Shown in pieces: positions 8,859 through 17,093 of a DNA stretch of 64,000 bases. The position numbers were made by a program, and so were the translations under genes. Origin of the DNA: Pleurocapsa sp. FMAR1 (lineage in GTDB: Bacteria; Cyanobacteriota; Cyanobacteriia; Cyanobacteriales; Xenococcaceae); assembly GCF_963665995.1 (NCBI RefSeq), contig NZ_OY762512.1:3038001-3102000 (forward strand), given 5' to 3'. Each line of letters begins with the position of its first letter. The stretch's first letter is position 1. Under the pieces are notes generated by a model. The model made no database searches. It was given only the letters and a program-made list of their open reading frames with translations, and was not told where the DNA came from.

Positions 8859-10614
8859 ATGGTTGATATTTCCCAATTAATTGCTCGAATGCAGCAGCCT
8901 GATTTTTATCCTCACGATGTGGAGCAAAACATTGAACTAGTTCAAACTCATGCTTCCTATATCTTTTTGACAGGTGAATATACCTATAAGCTAAAAAAAA
9001 ATGTTGACTATGGTTTTCTAGATTATTCGACTCTAGCTAAAAGGAAATTTTTTTTAAATGAAGAGCTAAGACTCAACCAGAAAATAGCTCGCGAACTATA
9101 TTTAGAAGTTATGCCGATCGGTAGTAGCGATCGCAGATTCGTTCTTGGCAACTCTGACCATATTGTAGAATACGCCTTGAAAATGCGTCAGTTTCCTCAA
9201 GAAAACTTGTTCAGTAATTTGTTAAAAGCTGGTAAGCTCAATTGCGATCGCTTTATTAAGTTAGGAAAAATCGTCGCTAAATTTCATTCCTCTGCTGAGA
9301 GTAATCATTACATCAATAGTTTTGGCACTGTAGCTAAGATTAGTAGTGCTTTTGCAGAAAACTATCGCCAATCTCAGAAATATATCGGCACAGTCCAAAC
9401 ACAGAAACAGTTTGAAGCAACAAAAGCTTATAGCGATGCTTTTCTTGATGCGCGTACATGCGGCAAAGCGCCTTTGTCTTGCTAGCGGGTGTGGAACAAG
9501 CTCCCTAAACGGGAGCGTTTCCACCCGCTCTGACGGCGACGCGGTGAGACAGTCCGTTGCGGAGGTTCCCTCCGTTGTAGGAACTGTCGAACCCTTTAGG
9601 GGGTCGCATCGCTTTCTTGCCGAACGACAAGATTTATTCCAGGCTATGGTCGATCGAGGCAAAATAAAAGAATGCCACGGTGACTTGCATCTCAAAAATA
9701 TTTGTCTATGGAAAGACAAGATTCAACTATTCGATCGCCTTGAATTTAACGAATCTTTCCGTTTCGTTGACACGATGTACGATATTGCGTTTACCATCAT
9801 GGACTTAGAAGCGCGTAAAAAACCAGAGTTCGCCAACGCTTTTGTGAATAGCTATCTCGAATATACAGGGGACTGGGAAGGGTTACTTATATTGCCACTC
9901 TATTTAAGTAGACAGGCTTATGTTAGAGCTAAGGTAAATTCTTTTTTGCTAGACGATCCTCAAGTCGCTGAAACAGATAAACAAGAGGCTAGAAAAGCTG
10001 CTAGTGATTATTATCGACAGGCTTACCAATATACTCATAGTAGATTAGGCAGTATAATTTTGGTGTCTGGCTTATCAGGGTCGGGTAAAAGTACAGTGGC
10101 TCAATACATTGCTAGAAAGAAAGGTGCAATTCAACAAGCGCGTGGAACAAGTCAAAACAAGTTCGGCGTTTCCGCGCTTCAGATTCGCTCCGATGCTGTT
10201 CGCAAACATTTAGCAGGGATATCTCCAGAAGAGTCTGGCACAGATAATATTTACTCTCAAGAGATGACTCAAAAAACTTACGCTCGCCTTAAGGAATTGG
10301 CAATTATTCTGGCACAGCAAGGATACATGGTAATTCTCGATGCCAAATACGATAGCCTTAGTCTGCGTCAGTCTGTGATTACCCAAGCCCAGAATAATAA
10401 TATATCTTGGAAAATAATCCACTGTAGCGCACCTGTATCTGTGTTGCGCGATCGCTTAAACCAACGTCAAAATGATATCTCCGATGCCACCGCCGACTTG
10501 ATTACCAATCAGCAAGCAAAAGCAGAAGATTTCTCCCCAGCAGAACAAGCCCACGTAATAGAAATAGATACATCTCAAGCCAATTGGCAAGAAAAACTGA
10601 ACAATGTCATCTAA
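8859..10614 (+). pseudogene. APH-like plus AAA (P-loop) kinase gene, split by a 172-bp repeat insertion
   Basis: Two halves of one gene are separated by a GC-rich insert. The 5' half, from ATG 8859, encodes an aminoglycoside-phosphotransferase-like N-lobe (ANYKLKK-type YTYKLKKNVDYGFLDYSTL) and runs into a stop at 9483-9485 inside the insert. The 3' half resumes in another frame at about 9613 (FLAERQDLFQ). It holds the catalytic loop IKECHGDLHLKNICLW, the metal site LFDRLEFNE, and a C-terminal ATPase domain with Walker A GLSGSGKST. Removing 172 bp restores one frame of about 527 codons, the usual length of this COG2187+COG0645 fusion. The ORF upstream of 9613 in the second frame is a shadow. 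A truncated C-terminal protein might still be made, but the fusion is disrupted. Confidence 0.82.
9447..9618. repeat. GC-rich palindromic repeat inserted in a kinase gene
   Basis: The 172-bp insert is bounded on both sides by a short similar sequence (CTTTTCTTG at 9439-9447, CTTTCTTG at 9612-9619), which may be a target duplication. It contains nested palindromes, including GTTGCGGAGGTTCCCTCCGT inside an outer CAGTcC/gAACTG pair. The same motif family fills 40.49-41.55 kb and 41.76-41.86 kb. Its composition is far more GC-rich than the gene around it. Confidence 0.75.
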
Positions 10615-10649
10615 ACATTGTTCAACCAAAATCATCACTTTTGACTTCT

Positions 10650-10679
10650 GTACGGGCGAACGGTTGTTCGCCCCCCTAA
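10650..10679. repeat. GGGCGAA…TTCGCCC palindrome
   Basis: A perfect 7-bp stem GGGCGAA/TTCGCCC with a CGGTTG loop follows the kinase gene by about 40 bp. It belongs to the same family as the palindromes at 28464, 48741, 52224 and 53668. It could double as a terminator, but there is no T-tract on either strand. Confidence 0.6.
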
Positions 10680-10697
10680 CTAAATTTTGACTTCATT

Positions 10698-11228
10698 CTA
10701 TCCTGACCAACTAACCCAATGGTGAGAAGTATTTTCTTGCTTTCTTTCACTTCCACCCCAATTTATATGTTCTATAATTGCGTTCTTGGTTTCCGCTACA
10801 GAAATATCTGTACCAGCTAGTTTTGCTTCAGTCAAATCTGCACCGCTTAAATCTGCGCCACCAAGATCCACATCAGTCAAATTAGCACTGCATAAATTAG
10901 CACGGTGTAGATTAGCGCAGCGTAAGTCAGCACCACTCAAATCCGCGCCTCTGAGATCGGCATTTTCTAAATCTGCACCAATTAGATTTACTTCTGATAA
11001 ATTTGCCCCTATTAAGCTAGCGTTAGTCAAATTAGCGTTAGTCAAATTAGCCTGTTCTAAACAAGCACCGCTTAAATCAGTATCACTGAGGTCCGAATCA
11101 CTAAGATCTGCTTGAGTTAAGTTAATTCGTGTTAGGTCGGCAGCTTCAAGATGAACAGAATGTAAATTTGCACCCTTAAAATCTAATATGCCATAACGAT
11201 ATTGTCGAAGTAATTGTGTAGCTTTCAT
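10698..11228 (-). CDS. Pentapeptide-repeat protein
   Basis: This 176-residue protein is made almost entirely of tandem A(D/N)LxX pentapeptides from about residue 16 to 150 (for example LSDSDLSDTDLSGACLEQAN), predicting a right-handed quadrilateral beta-helix of about 6-7 coils. There is no signal peptide or membrane segment, so it should be cytoplasmic. Single-domain members can mimic DNA (gyrase-protection proteins), but nothing in this sequence singles that role out. The antisense ORF at 10786-11115 is an artefact of the repetitive coding. Confidence 0.85.
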   Translation of the reverse strand: MKATQLLRQYRYGILDFKGANLHSVHLEAADLTRINLTQADLSDSDLSDTDLSGACLEQANLTNANLTNASLIGANLSEVNLIGADLENADLRGADLSGADLRCANLHRANLCSANLTDVDLGGADLSGADLTEAKLAGTDISVAETKNAIIEHINWGGSERKQENTSHHWVSWSG

Positions 11229-11677
11229 AATCGTTTTGTTCCTTTTTGCTTATTTAACAGTCAACTCAAGAAACACCACCAACAAGAGTTAACTATTAGC
11301 TGTACATAAAAATTAGAACCTTCAAATCAACTATTAAAACTTATAAAAAGCGTTAGTTGTAATTGAGATTTATAATTTATAGTCTTCATAACAAAATATA
11401 TTACAAATAAAACTTGAGGAAGTTGTGAAGGAAAATATTATCAAATTAATTTATGTCTTTTGCTTATTTATGCCGCGACATTTAATATTGTATGGCGATC
11501 GCCTAAAATTAATTCTCGCTGTTATTTATACTTTTAATTCAATAAAAATTACACAGTTTTAAAATTGATATTAAACTAGAAAAAAGCCAGCAGGGTTTTT
11601 CCATTTCTACTGGCTAGGACATAAACGATAAATTTTTACTCCTTTCTGCAATAACTAAAATTTTAGAAATACTTCTC
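11229..11677. other. Non-coding AT-rich spacer
   Basis: About 450 bp with no supportable gene on either strand. It contains one HIP1 site at 11494 and a short hairpin near 11585-11620 (AAAAGCCAGCAGGG…CTACTGGCTA) that may be a terminator for the small gene at 11678. Confidence 0.5.
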
Positions 11678-11812
11678 TTAGTCCTCGCCAGGATCTCCGC
11701 TAAAAGGCTGCACCCCTGATTTTGGATAATCGTCGTCTGTAGGTTTAAAGAGTCTTGAAACTCCATCCCAAAGATATTGAGTTGTATCTTTTATCCATAT
11801 AAAAATCTTCAT
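11678..11812 (-). CDS. Small conserved-looking cyanobacterial protein (44 aa)
   Basis: On the minus strand an ATG at 11812 is preceded by GAGG at a good spacing (GAGGTAAAAGATATG). It encodes 44 residues with an amphipathic N-terminal helix, then a PTDDDYPKSGVQPFSGDP motif and an acidic end. I recall short cyanobacterial proteins with the same DDYPxxGVQPFxGD signature, but their function is unknown. It is too short for routine gene calling. The strong RBS and motif argue that it is real. Confidence 0.6.
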   Translation of the reverse strand: MKIFIWIKDTTQYLWDGVSRLFKPTDDDYPKSGVQPFSGDPGED

Positions 11813-12025
11813 ATCTTTTACCTCTTTAATTAATTATTCAGCTAAGAAATCTCGATTTAATTGTTGTTTTGTCAGAGGATATTCCAATTTATTTTATGGC
11901 TTAAGAGTAGTAATAAAGTTTGAAGAAATTGTGAGGATGACTAGATATTTGATGACGATATTTACTACTATTTATTAACTATTACCAGACCTTTAAATAG
12001 AGTATAAAGGTCTGGTAATTTTGAT

Positions 12026-12385
12026 TTAATAATTCCACTGATTGAGAGAGATAAATTGATTGGCTAAGGCGATTCCTGCTCTTTCAATATTGGCGATCGC
12101 TTTAACTAGCTCTTGGCGACTAATATCTTTGGAGCGATTATTATTTTGATAGACAGCTAAAATACCTGGATGCTCTAAGTTTTATTGATGAAGAGCTTCA
12201 AAGTCATCGCAATTTTGGGTAAGCAGTACACGGTTTCCTATTCTGGCATAGTTTAAAACTAGAAAATCTTCTTTTCCCGACAAACCAGCTTCGTTTGCTG
12301 TTTCCACATCATGACCAACTTTCCTCAATAGGCTAACTAAAGGTTTAGCTTGAGAATCCTCATCGATAAGTAATCGAAGGCTCAA
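12026..12385 (-). pseudogene. DUF5615 PIN-like toxin gene with an in-frame stop
   Basis: The gene starts at TTG 12385, overlapping the antitoxin end by 26 bp. It encodes the family N-terminus LRLLIDEDSQAKPLVSLLRK and the central VLLTQNCDDFEALHQ. A TAA at 12182-12184 interrupts it. Beyond that stop, in the same frame, the rest of the family is still present (HPGILAVYQNNNRSKDISR, then ANIERAGIALANQF) and ends at 12026. Without the stop the product would be 119 residues, the normal size. A single nonsense change has removed the last 51 residues, so the toxin is probably inactive or altered. Confidence 0.78.
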
Positions 12386-12794
12386 TAGTAACTCCCTCAA
12401 GCACAATACGACGTTCTTTAGCTGCTTCTTGTTCTAGTAGTTCTTGATGGCTCTGACAGTATTCAATAACTTCTTCGATTGCAGCTAGTGGCAAATCCCA
12501 GTTTTCTAATGCCTCAGAAGGAGTATCGTCATTAACAATCATGTCCGAATAGATAACAGATGCTTTAATTCTTTTTCCTTTGATATAAAGTTGTTGTCGC
12601 CAAGGATGAGGGCGGGGTTCTAAATATTGCCATTGAGTTTTTGATGTATTGGTAGTCATGTTTATGCTATTAAGTTTCTCAGCGATCGCAACTCGGACAA
12701 ATTCTTGCCAATTATCTTTGGTTTCCAATTCTTTCTTCATCAAAGCTGGTACTTCGATTGTAAAGTAATTACCATTGCTATTCAGCAGCGCCAA
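12360..12794 (-). CDS. DUF433-type antitoxin
   Basis: The C-terminal 99 residues (from the internal ATG at 12659) match the DUF433 antitoxin family that pairs with DUF5615. They carry YLEPRPHPWRQQLYIKGKRI, the helix-turn-helix-like region MIVNDDTPSEALENWDLPLA and an acidic C-terminal helix. In the longer reading from 12794, 45 extra residues (GNYFTIEVPALMKKEL…) precede this. They could be a fused domain or a separate short gene read through, and the start at 12659 is the family-typical one. The partner toxin immediately downstream is interrupted by a stop, so this antitoxin may now be orphaned. Confidence 0.72.
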   Translation of the reverse strand: MALLNSNGNYFTIEVPALMKKELETKDNWQEFVRVAIAEKLNSINMTTNTSKTQWQYLEPRPHPWRQQLYIKGKRIKASVIYSDMIVNDDTPSEALENWDLPLAAIEEVIEYCQSHQELLEQEAAKERRIVLEGVTIEPSITYR

Positions 12795-12893
12795 TTCTCT
12801 ATGTTTAAGTCATGTTCATACATCATAGAGAAACGAAAATATCAAAGTAACGATCCATCCAATCCAAATCTTTATCTGCTTAAATTTGTACCT

Positions 12894-13565
12894 TTAACTA
12901 GCCGCATTCAAGACGATATTAGCTACCCAATCAGCTAAACCATTGAGGATCAACTTAACCCCAACTGCTAAAATAAATAAACCCAACAAACGGCTTAGAG
13001 CTTTTATTCCTGTCTCTTTGAGAGCTAATAGCAGCAAATTGCTAAAGCGCAAGCACAAATAGAGTAAAGCACCAACAATAATAATCGCCAAGCCAACAGC
13101 TAGCAGGTTAATTCCCGTTTGCCAATCAAAGCTGTGACCCGCCTCGGCTGCTAACCCCAAAGTTATGGCGATTGAGCCTGGACCTGCTGATAGGGGAATG
13201 GTCATGGGGATAAATGAAATATCCTCATAGTTTTCTTCATAAGTTGTTGAATTTTTAGCTGCTGTTGGCTTAAGTTTAGGTTCGGAGTTGAGGGTTTGCC
13301 ATCCAGCTTTAAATACAATGATCCCGCCAGCAATTTTTACTATTTCTAAGGAAATACCAAAAAAGCGTAAAATATTGCCACCAACTAACAAAAAAAAGAT
13401 TAATAAGCAAACTGCATAGATAGCCGTTTGACGAGCATACTTTTTTCTTAATTTGAAGGGTGTACCAACCGTCAATGACAAAAAAATTGGTACTAATCCA
13501 ATCGGATCTACTACGGGAATTAATGCTGCCAAGCTCTGGACTAAAAAGCCACAAAATTGTTCCAT
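12894..13565 (-). CDS. marC: MarC-family integral membrane protein
   Basis: This 223-residue protein has six TM segments and the MarC signatures IPVVDPIGLVPIFLSLT near the N-terminus and IPMTIPLSAGPGSIAITL in the middle. The family was once linked to multiple antibiotic resistance in E. coli, but that link was later withdrawn and its transport role is unresolved. The gene begins 2 bp after the end of the aconitase fragment on the same strand, so it may have inherited that transcript. Confidence 0.88.
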   Translation of the reverse strand: MEQFCGFLVQSLAALIPVVDPIGLVPIFLSLTVGTPFKLRKKYARQTAIYAVCLLIFFLLVGGNILRFFGISLEIVKIAGGIIVFKAGWQTLNSEPKLKPTAAKNSTTYEENYEDISFIPMTIPLSAGPGSIAITLGLAAEAGHSFDWQTGINLLAVGLAIIIVGALLYLCLRFSNLLLLALKETGIKALSRLLGLFILAVGVKLILNGLADWVANIVLNAAS

Positions 13566-13567
13566 GT

Positions 13568-13855
13568 TTATACCGCAGTAGGCTGTTTTTGTGATTTGTA
13601 GAAGTTAATTAATCCCCCAGCTAGAATAATTGCCCTCTTACGCGAGCTTAGGGTATATGTCAAAGTATAAATGCGATCGCTATTCTCGTTTTTAACTCGA
13701 ATGTCTTTGCCTTCTTTTAGTGCTGCGTGTAGTCCGACAAATTCTAATCGGTCATCCGCAGCAAAGCGATCGTAGTCTTGAGGATTGGCAAACTCTAAAG
13801 GAAGAATACCAAAATTAATCAGATTTTGCCAGCCCATTCGGGCATAGGCGGGCAT
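13568..13855 (-). pseudogene. C-terminal fragment of aconitase (aconitate hydratase)
   Basis: The 95 codons resemble the last part of the aconitase swivel domain: YARMGWQNLINFGILPLEF followed by NPQDYDRFAADDRLEFVGL and a C-terminal beta region. Complete aconitases are 640-900 residues. The three [4Fe-4S] cysteines and the rest of the catalytic domains are absent, and nothing related is seen upstream (13856-14428). It is best read as the surviving 3' end of a deleted gene. An alternative is a small stand-alone swivel protein of related fold. Confidence 0.6.
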
Positions 13856-14428
13856 AGGATTTAGCTATAACGGCAATTTGCCCTAGATAACGTGCGATCG
13901 CTGAAGGGAAACCTTCACCGCCAGAGTGGAATAGCGCTTGGGTTCTTTAACTCAGGGCATCAGTTGCGGAAGTGCGCCTTACTTCTCGCAAAGACGGCAC
14001 TCATTCACCGCTCACCAATCATATTTAACTTGCGGTTTATCGTCTGTTTGCAAAACGAAACCTCTTAATTAATTTTGTAAAACTTGTTACTAGCTTATTG
14101 AAAATAATAACTAGTAACGCTCCAATTCGGCATTATTGAGAATAATTATAGGTAAATGCTAACAAAACTTAACAAAAAGCGATTATTTAAACAACCGCCC
14201 ATTTATCTTTAATCTTTTGTATCAATTAGTTTAAGCCAGATAAAAATCTACAAAAGAGAATATATACAAACCGTTTCAGAATAATAAGACTTTCGCTAAA
14301 AATTATTTTGTACAGGCGATTTATTAAAAACAAAAGAAAATAGTTGTCAATAATCTCAATTTACCTGTATGGTGATTATTGGACTTATTGATAATTAAAA
14401 TCAATAGTCAAACAAGGAGGTTTCAATT
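13856..14428. other. Non-coding region upstream of the isiA remnant; candidate Fur-like site
   Basis: About 570 bp without a gene. 13900-14000 contains short GC-rich palindromic pieces (GAAGGGAAACCTTC and others) that may be worn copies of the repeat family seen at 9.4 and 41 kb. At 14132-14146, ATTATTGAGAATAAT is a perfect 6-bp inverted repeat with a 3-bp spacer. It resembles half of a Fur box, which would suit an iron-stress promoter with a long leader. This regulatory assignment is inference. Confidence 0.35.
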
Positions 14429-14575
14429 GTGACCGCCATCATGGAAAACTCTCAAGGAGTTAATAATTATGCAGATATTCCTTAGCAAAGAGTCAATGCT
14501 CGTTTAAAAGATTTATCAGGTAAATTGCTGGGGGCAAACATAGCCCAAGCTGCCTTATACGTTCTACAAACTATT
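14429..14575 (+). pseudogene. isiA: isiA/Pcb (CP43'-like) antenna gene, 5' remnant
   Basis: A strong ribosome site (AAGGAGG at 14414-14420) precedes GTG 14429. The frame encodes MENSQGVNNYADIP, a stop (TAG, probably from TGG), then NARLKDLSGKLLGANIAQAA, which matches the N-terminal region and first helix of the iron-stress chlorophyll antenna IsiA/Pcb. About 45 codons remain of roughly 340, and the rest is deleted up to the flavodoxin fragment. The order isiA-isiB is the classical iron-stress operon, which supports the identification. Confidence 0.72.
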
Positions 14576-14597
14576 CAATCAATCAACAGGAATAAAT

Positions 14598-14660
14598 CAT
14601 GGCTAAAATTGGTCTATTTTACGGTTCAACTACAGGCAAAACCGAAGCAATTCAAGAGGC
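14598..14660 (+). pseudogene. isiB: isiB flavodoxin, 5' remnant
   Basis: ATG 14598 begins MAKIGLFYGSTTGKTEAIQE, the FMN phosphate-binding N-terminus of cyanobacterial long-chain flavodoxin, with GSTTGKT matching the usual T-x-T-G-x-T loop. After 21 codons the sequence leaves the family and soon stops. A full flavodoxin is about 170 residues. It lies about 20 bp after the isiA remnant, so one or more deletions collapsed the isiAB operon. Confidence 0.75.
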
Positions 14661-14715
14661 GTATTGTCTGTTGCTTTTCCCTTTTCTTTCTATATATTAC
14701 TAGAATCACCTACTT

Positions 14716-15045
14716 ATGCTGCATCTAGTCTTATGTTTTAGTGTTTGGACATTAATTTTTACTTTCTTATGCTGGCGATCGCTCACCATCATTAAACAGG
14801 CTGTCAGTTATCTCAAACGCCTCCATCAAATACCCTGCGATAAATGTGTCTACTTTACCCGAGACTACAGACTCAAATGTACGGTCAATCCAAGCATTGC
14901 CATGTCTGAGTCCGCAATTGGCTGCCGAGACTTCCTCTATGATAATCAGCGCAGTATATGTAATGGTTGTAAAAACCAGTGTATTGACATCAGAAAAATA
15001 CCCAAGTATTCCCTATTTAAGCGTAAATCAACCCACTTAAAATGA
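14716..15045 (+). CDS. Cys-rich membrane-anchored small protein of an isi-type operon
   Basis: This 109-residue protein has an N-terminal TM helix (about 3-20). A basic linker and a cysteine-rich soluble part follow: IPCDKCVYFTRDYRLKCTVNP, then AIGCRDF, then CNGCKNQC. The CxxC and following cysteines could bind a metal or cluster. Similar short proteins occur next to flavodoxin in cyanobacterial isi loci. I cannot assign an established name with certainty. It overlaps the next gene by 4 bp (ATGA), indicating translational coupling. It lies 55 bp after the dead isiB piece and looks intact. Confidence 0.6.
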   Translation: MLHLVLCFSVWTLIFTFLCWRSLTIIKQAVSYLKRLHQIPCDKCVYFTRDYRLKCTVNPSIAMSESAIGCRDFLYDNQRSICNGCKNQCIDIRKIPKYSLFKRKSTHLK

Positions 15046-15815
15046 AGATATCTCCTGCAACGGCACCAGTTTGGATTAATGCTAATCCTAGTTTCAAACG
15101 TTTTGATGGTCGAATTGTCCGTTATTTATCTCAACAAGTTCCTATAGCTTACTGGGAATACCATCAGACGCTTGACGAAGCGAGTAGTTTAGATATTGCT
15201 CTAACTCTACTTCACGACTATCTTAAGTCTAAATCTGAACTAATCAATCTAGTCGGTCATGGAACAGGAGGCTTATTAGGATTACTTTACGCTCGTAGAT
15301 ATCCTCACCGAGTAAAATCTTTGACTTTGCTGGGAGTAGGCTGCTCTCCTGCAATTGACTGGCAATCACATTATTATCAGATGCGGAAACTGTTACCGTG
15401 CAGTCAAGAAATGCTTTTGGCACGTATGGTTCAAATGATGTTTGGTCATCAAGATCGAACAAATGTATTAAATTTAATTGAAATTCTCCAACAAGATCTA
15501 TACACTGCGCCTACTGCTCACTCCCTATATCAAATGGATAGAATCAAATCTGGAGGAGTATCAATGCCCATGATGATCTGCGGTAGTGAGAATGATGGAA
15601 TTGTCGATTTCTCTGCACTGCAAAGATGGTCAGATTACTTAAAAGATGGTGATGTACTGCGGATAAGTCCTTGGGGACATCACTTCTTCCATTACTTCTT
15701 TCCCGAATATACGGGCAGAAAAATAATTAAATTCTGGCAGAATGTAGAATGGCAATCGCGTATCTCTTCTGAACTGATTGGTTCAGAAGAGACTGGTTAT
15801 CGGTTTGTTAATTAG
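15042..15815 (+). CDS. Alpha/beta hydrolase, IsiC-like
   Basis: This 257-residue protein has the alpha/beta-hydrolase fold. The nucleophile-elbow region is [19 protein letters not shown] (about 67-85), the acid region is [14 protein letters not shown] and the catalytic histidine region is [15 protein letters not shown]. The expected G-x-S-x-G elbow reads GHGTG, so threonine replaces the catalytic serine. Either the enzyme uses Thr or it is inactive. Position after isiA, isiB and the Cys-rich gene matches the isiC gene of iron-stress operons. Its 3' end overlaps the convergent dpsA by 8 bp. Confidence 0.7.
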   Translation: MKISPATAPVWINANPSFKRFDGRIVRYLSQQVPIAYWEYHQTLDEASSLDIALTLLHDYLKSKSELINLVGHGTGGLLGLLYARRYPHRVKSLTLLGVGCSPAIDWQSHYYQMRKLLPCSQEMLLARMVQMMFGHQDRTNVLNLIEILQQDLYTAPTAHSLYQMDRIKSGGVSMPMMICGSENDGIVDFSALQRWSDYLKDGDVLRISPWGHHFFHYFFPEYTGRKIIKFWQNVEWQSRISSELIGSEETGYRFVN

Positions 15816-16371
15816 AACCATTGGCACTATTACCAACAAAAGCCAGGGTCAAACTATCGTGAACTAAGAAGTGTTGTAAATGATAAGCTCTTTCTTCAGT
15901 TTTAAGTAAAATCTGCTCGTACAGGTAGCGAGTAGCGCGATCGCCTAAACTTTCTGCTTGTGATGCTTGCTGACGTAGGAGTTTGATAATTTCTTGTTCT
16001 GCTGAGAGATCGTGTTCTACCATCTGACGTTCGCCAAAAACACCGTCTTCTTCTTGCTCAAAGCAACATAGTTCAGCTAATTTAGCAAAGCTAGCCGCAG
16101 GAATTCCACCTAAACCATTTTGTCTTTCGCCAATGTCATGAACGTGTCCCTGTACTTCTTCATAGCTTTCGTTAAAAAACTCATGTAGTGAATAATATTC
16201 CGAACCTTCTACCACAAAATGATGCTTTTGATATTGCAAATATAAGCCTTGGAAACTAGACAACACAGCATTAAAACCTTCACATACTGGCGTAGTGACG
16301 CTTTTATCTAGTAATACTGGATTGTCTTCTACGTGACCAAACGGACGTAATAAACCTGTGGTAGTAGACAT
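15808..16371 (-). CDS. dpsA: DpsA-type ferritin-like DNA-protection protein
   Basis: This 187-residue protein has the Dps ferroxidase pattern: [19 protein letters not shown] (His ligands), followed by [16 protein letters not shown] (Asp and Glu ligands) and LGGIP. Dps dodecamers oxidise Fe(II) with peroxide and store the ferric core, some members also binding DNA. The N- and C-terminal extensions match cyanobacterial DpsA length. Placement tail-to-tail with the isi-type genes groups iron-homeostasis functions here. Confidence 0.9.
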   Translation of the reverse strand: MSTTTGLLRPFGHVEDNPVLLDKSVTTPVCEGFNAVLSSFQGLYLQYQKHHFVVEGSEYYSLHEFFNESYEEVQGHVHDIGERQNGLGGIPAASFAKLAELCCFEQEEDGVFGERQMVEHDLSAEQEIIKLLRQQASQAESLGDRATRYLYEQILLKTEERAYHLQHFLVHDSLTLAFVGNSANGSN

Positions 16372-16778
16372 ACTCTTGCTCTCTCATTAAGGTAAGTTTT
16401 ATTGATAATCTCAATTTAGCATGAAAAGCTTATTGCAAATTTAAACTTGCTAAATTATCGTGATCAATTTCAGATAAAAAAATTGCCATAAGACTTATAT
16501 CTTATAGAATGCAAACTATTCTTCTTCAAAGTGTAGTGATATATGGCTTTGAAGAATAATACGGGTTTTTAATAAACAGTAAACAAAAGTGATTGTGAAC
16601 TTCATTACGAGTGAGATAAATCACAACTATTGCAAGTTATTAGCATTAATATGTATATTGGATTTGAGAAAGATAAGCTTCTAGCGCATTTGTATAAATA
16701 CTTAGAGTTTACAACTGCTTTGTTAAAGCTGGCATCTGCTAAAAACCAAATATAAAAAATTTTTCTTTAAGCAAAAAC
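16372..16778. other. Divergent promoter region of dpsA and the 87-aa gene
   Basis: About 400 bp of AT-rich DNA between two divergent genes, with no coding potential. It presumably carries both promoters. I could not identify a specific operator by eye. Confidence 0.4.
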
Positions 16779-17042
16779 ATGAAATCGAGTCCCATCAATC
16801 AACCAATTATTCATCTTGTCGGCATCAAGAATACGGAACGATGGAGCATATATCATCGTTTACAGCAGCTAGAAATTCCCTGTAGGTGTTCAACCAATCA
16901 ACCTTTGGAAGTAGAACTCGATAATCCAGGTGCGATCGCGCAACTTTACTGCGTAGTAAAACAGTCAACGGCATCTCGTAGTGAACTAATTGATTGGCTC
17001 GATGACTGTTGGAGGCTAAAGAGCAGACGAAATTTTAATTGA
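16779..17042 (+). CDS. Conserved-looking cyanobacterial hypothetical protein (87 aa)
   Basis: This is an 87-residue soluble protein beginning MKSSPINQPIIHLVGIKNTE. It has a predicted beta-alpha-beta start (IHLVGIKNTERWSIYHRLQQ) and ends WLDDCWRLKSR. The pattern suggests a small alpha/beta domain with two conserved tryptophans at the end. No function is recognised. It converges on the beta-lactamase-like gene with a 51-bp gap. Confidence 0.6.
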   Translation: MKSSPINQPIIHLVGIKNTERWSIYHRLQQLEIPCRCSTNQPLEVELDNPGAIAQLYCVVKQSTASRSELIDWLDDCWRLKSRRNFN

Positions 17043-17093
17043 GATTTTGGTTAACTACTGTGCTTAAAACTTAAAGCTGACCGCGAAGCGATT

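Noticed and set aside
10786-11115. Plus-strand ORF of 109 codons
   Set aside because: Antisense shadow of the repetitive pentapeptide gene. Its low-complexity SAPLKSAPL sequence mirrors the repeat.
14525-14728. ORF of 67 codons covering the isiA piece and beyond
   Set aside because: It starts after the nonsense codon inside the isiA remnant and then runs through the flavodoxin fragment in a wrong frame.
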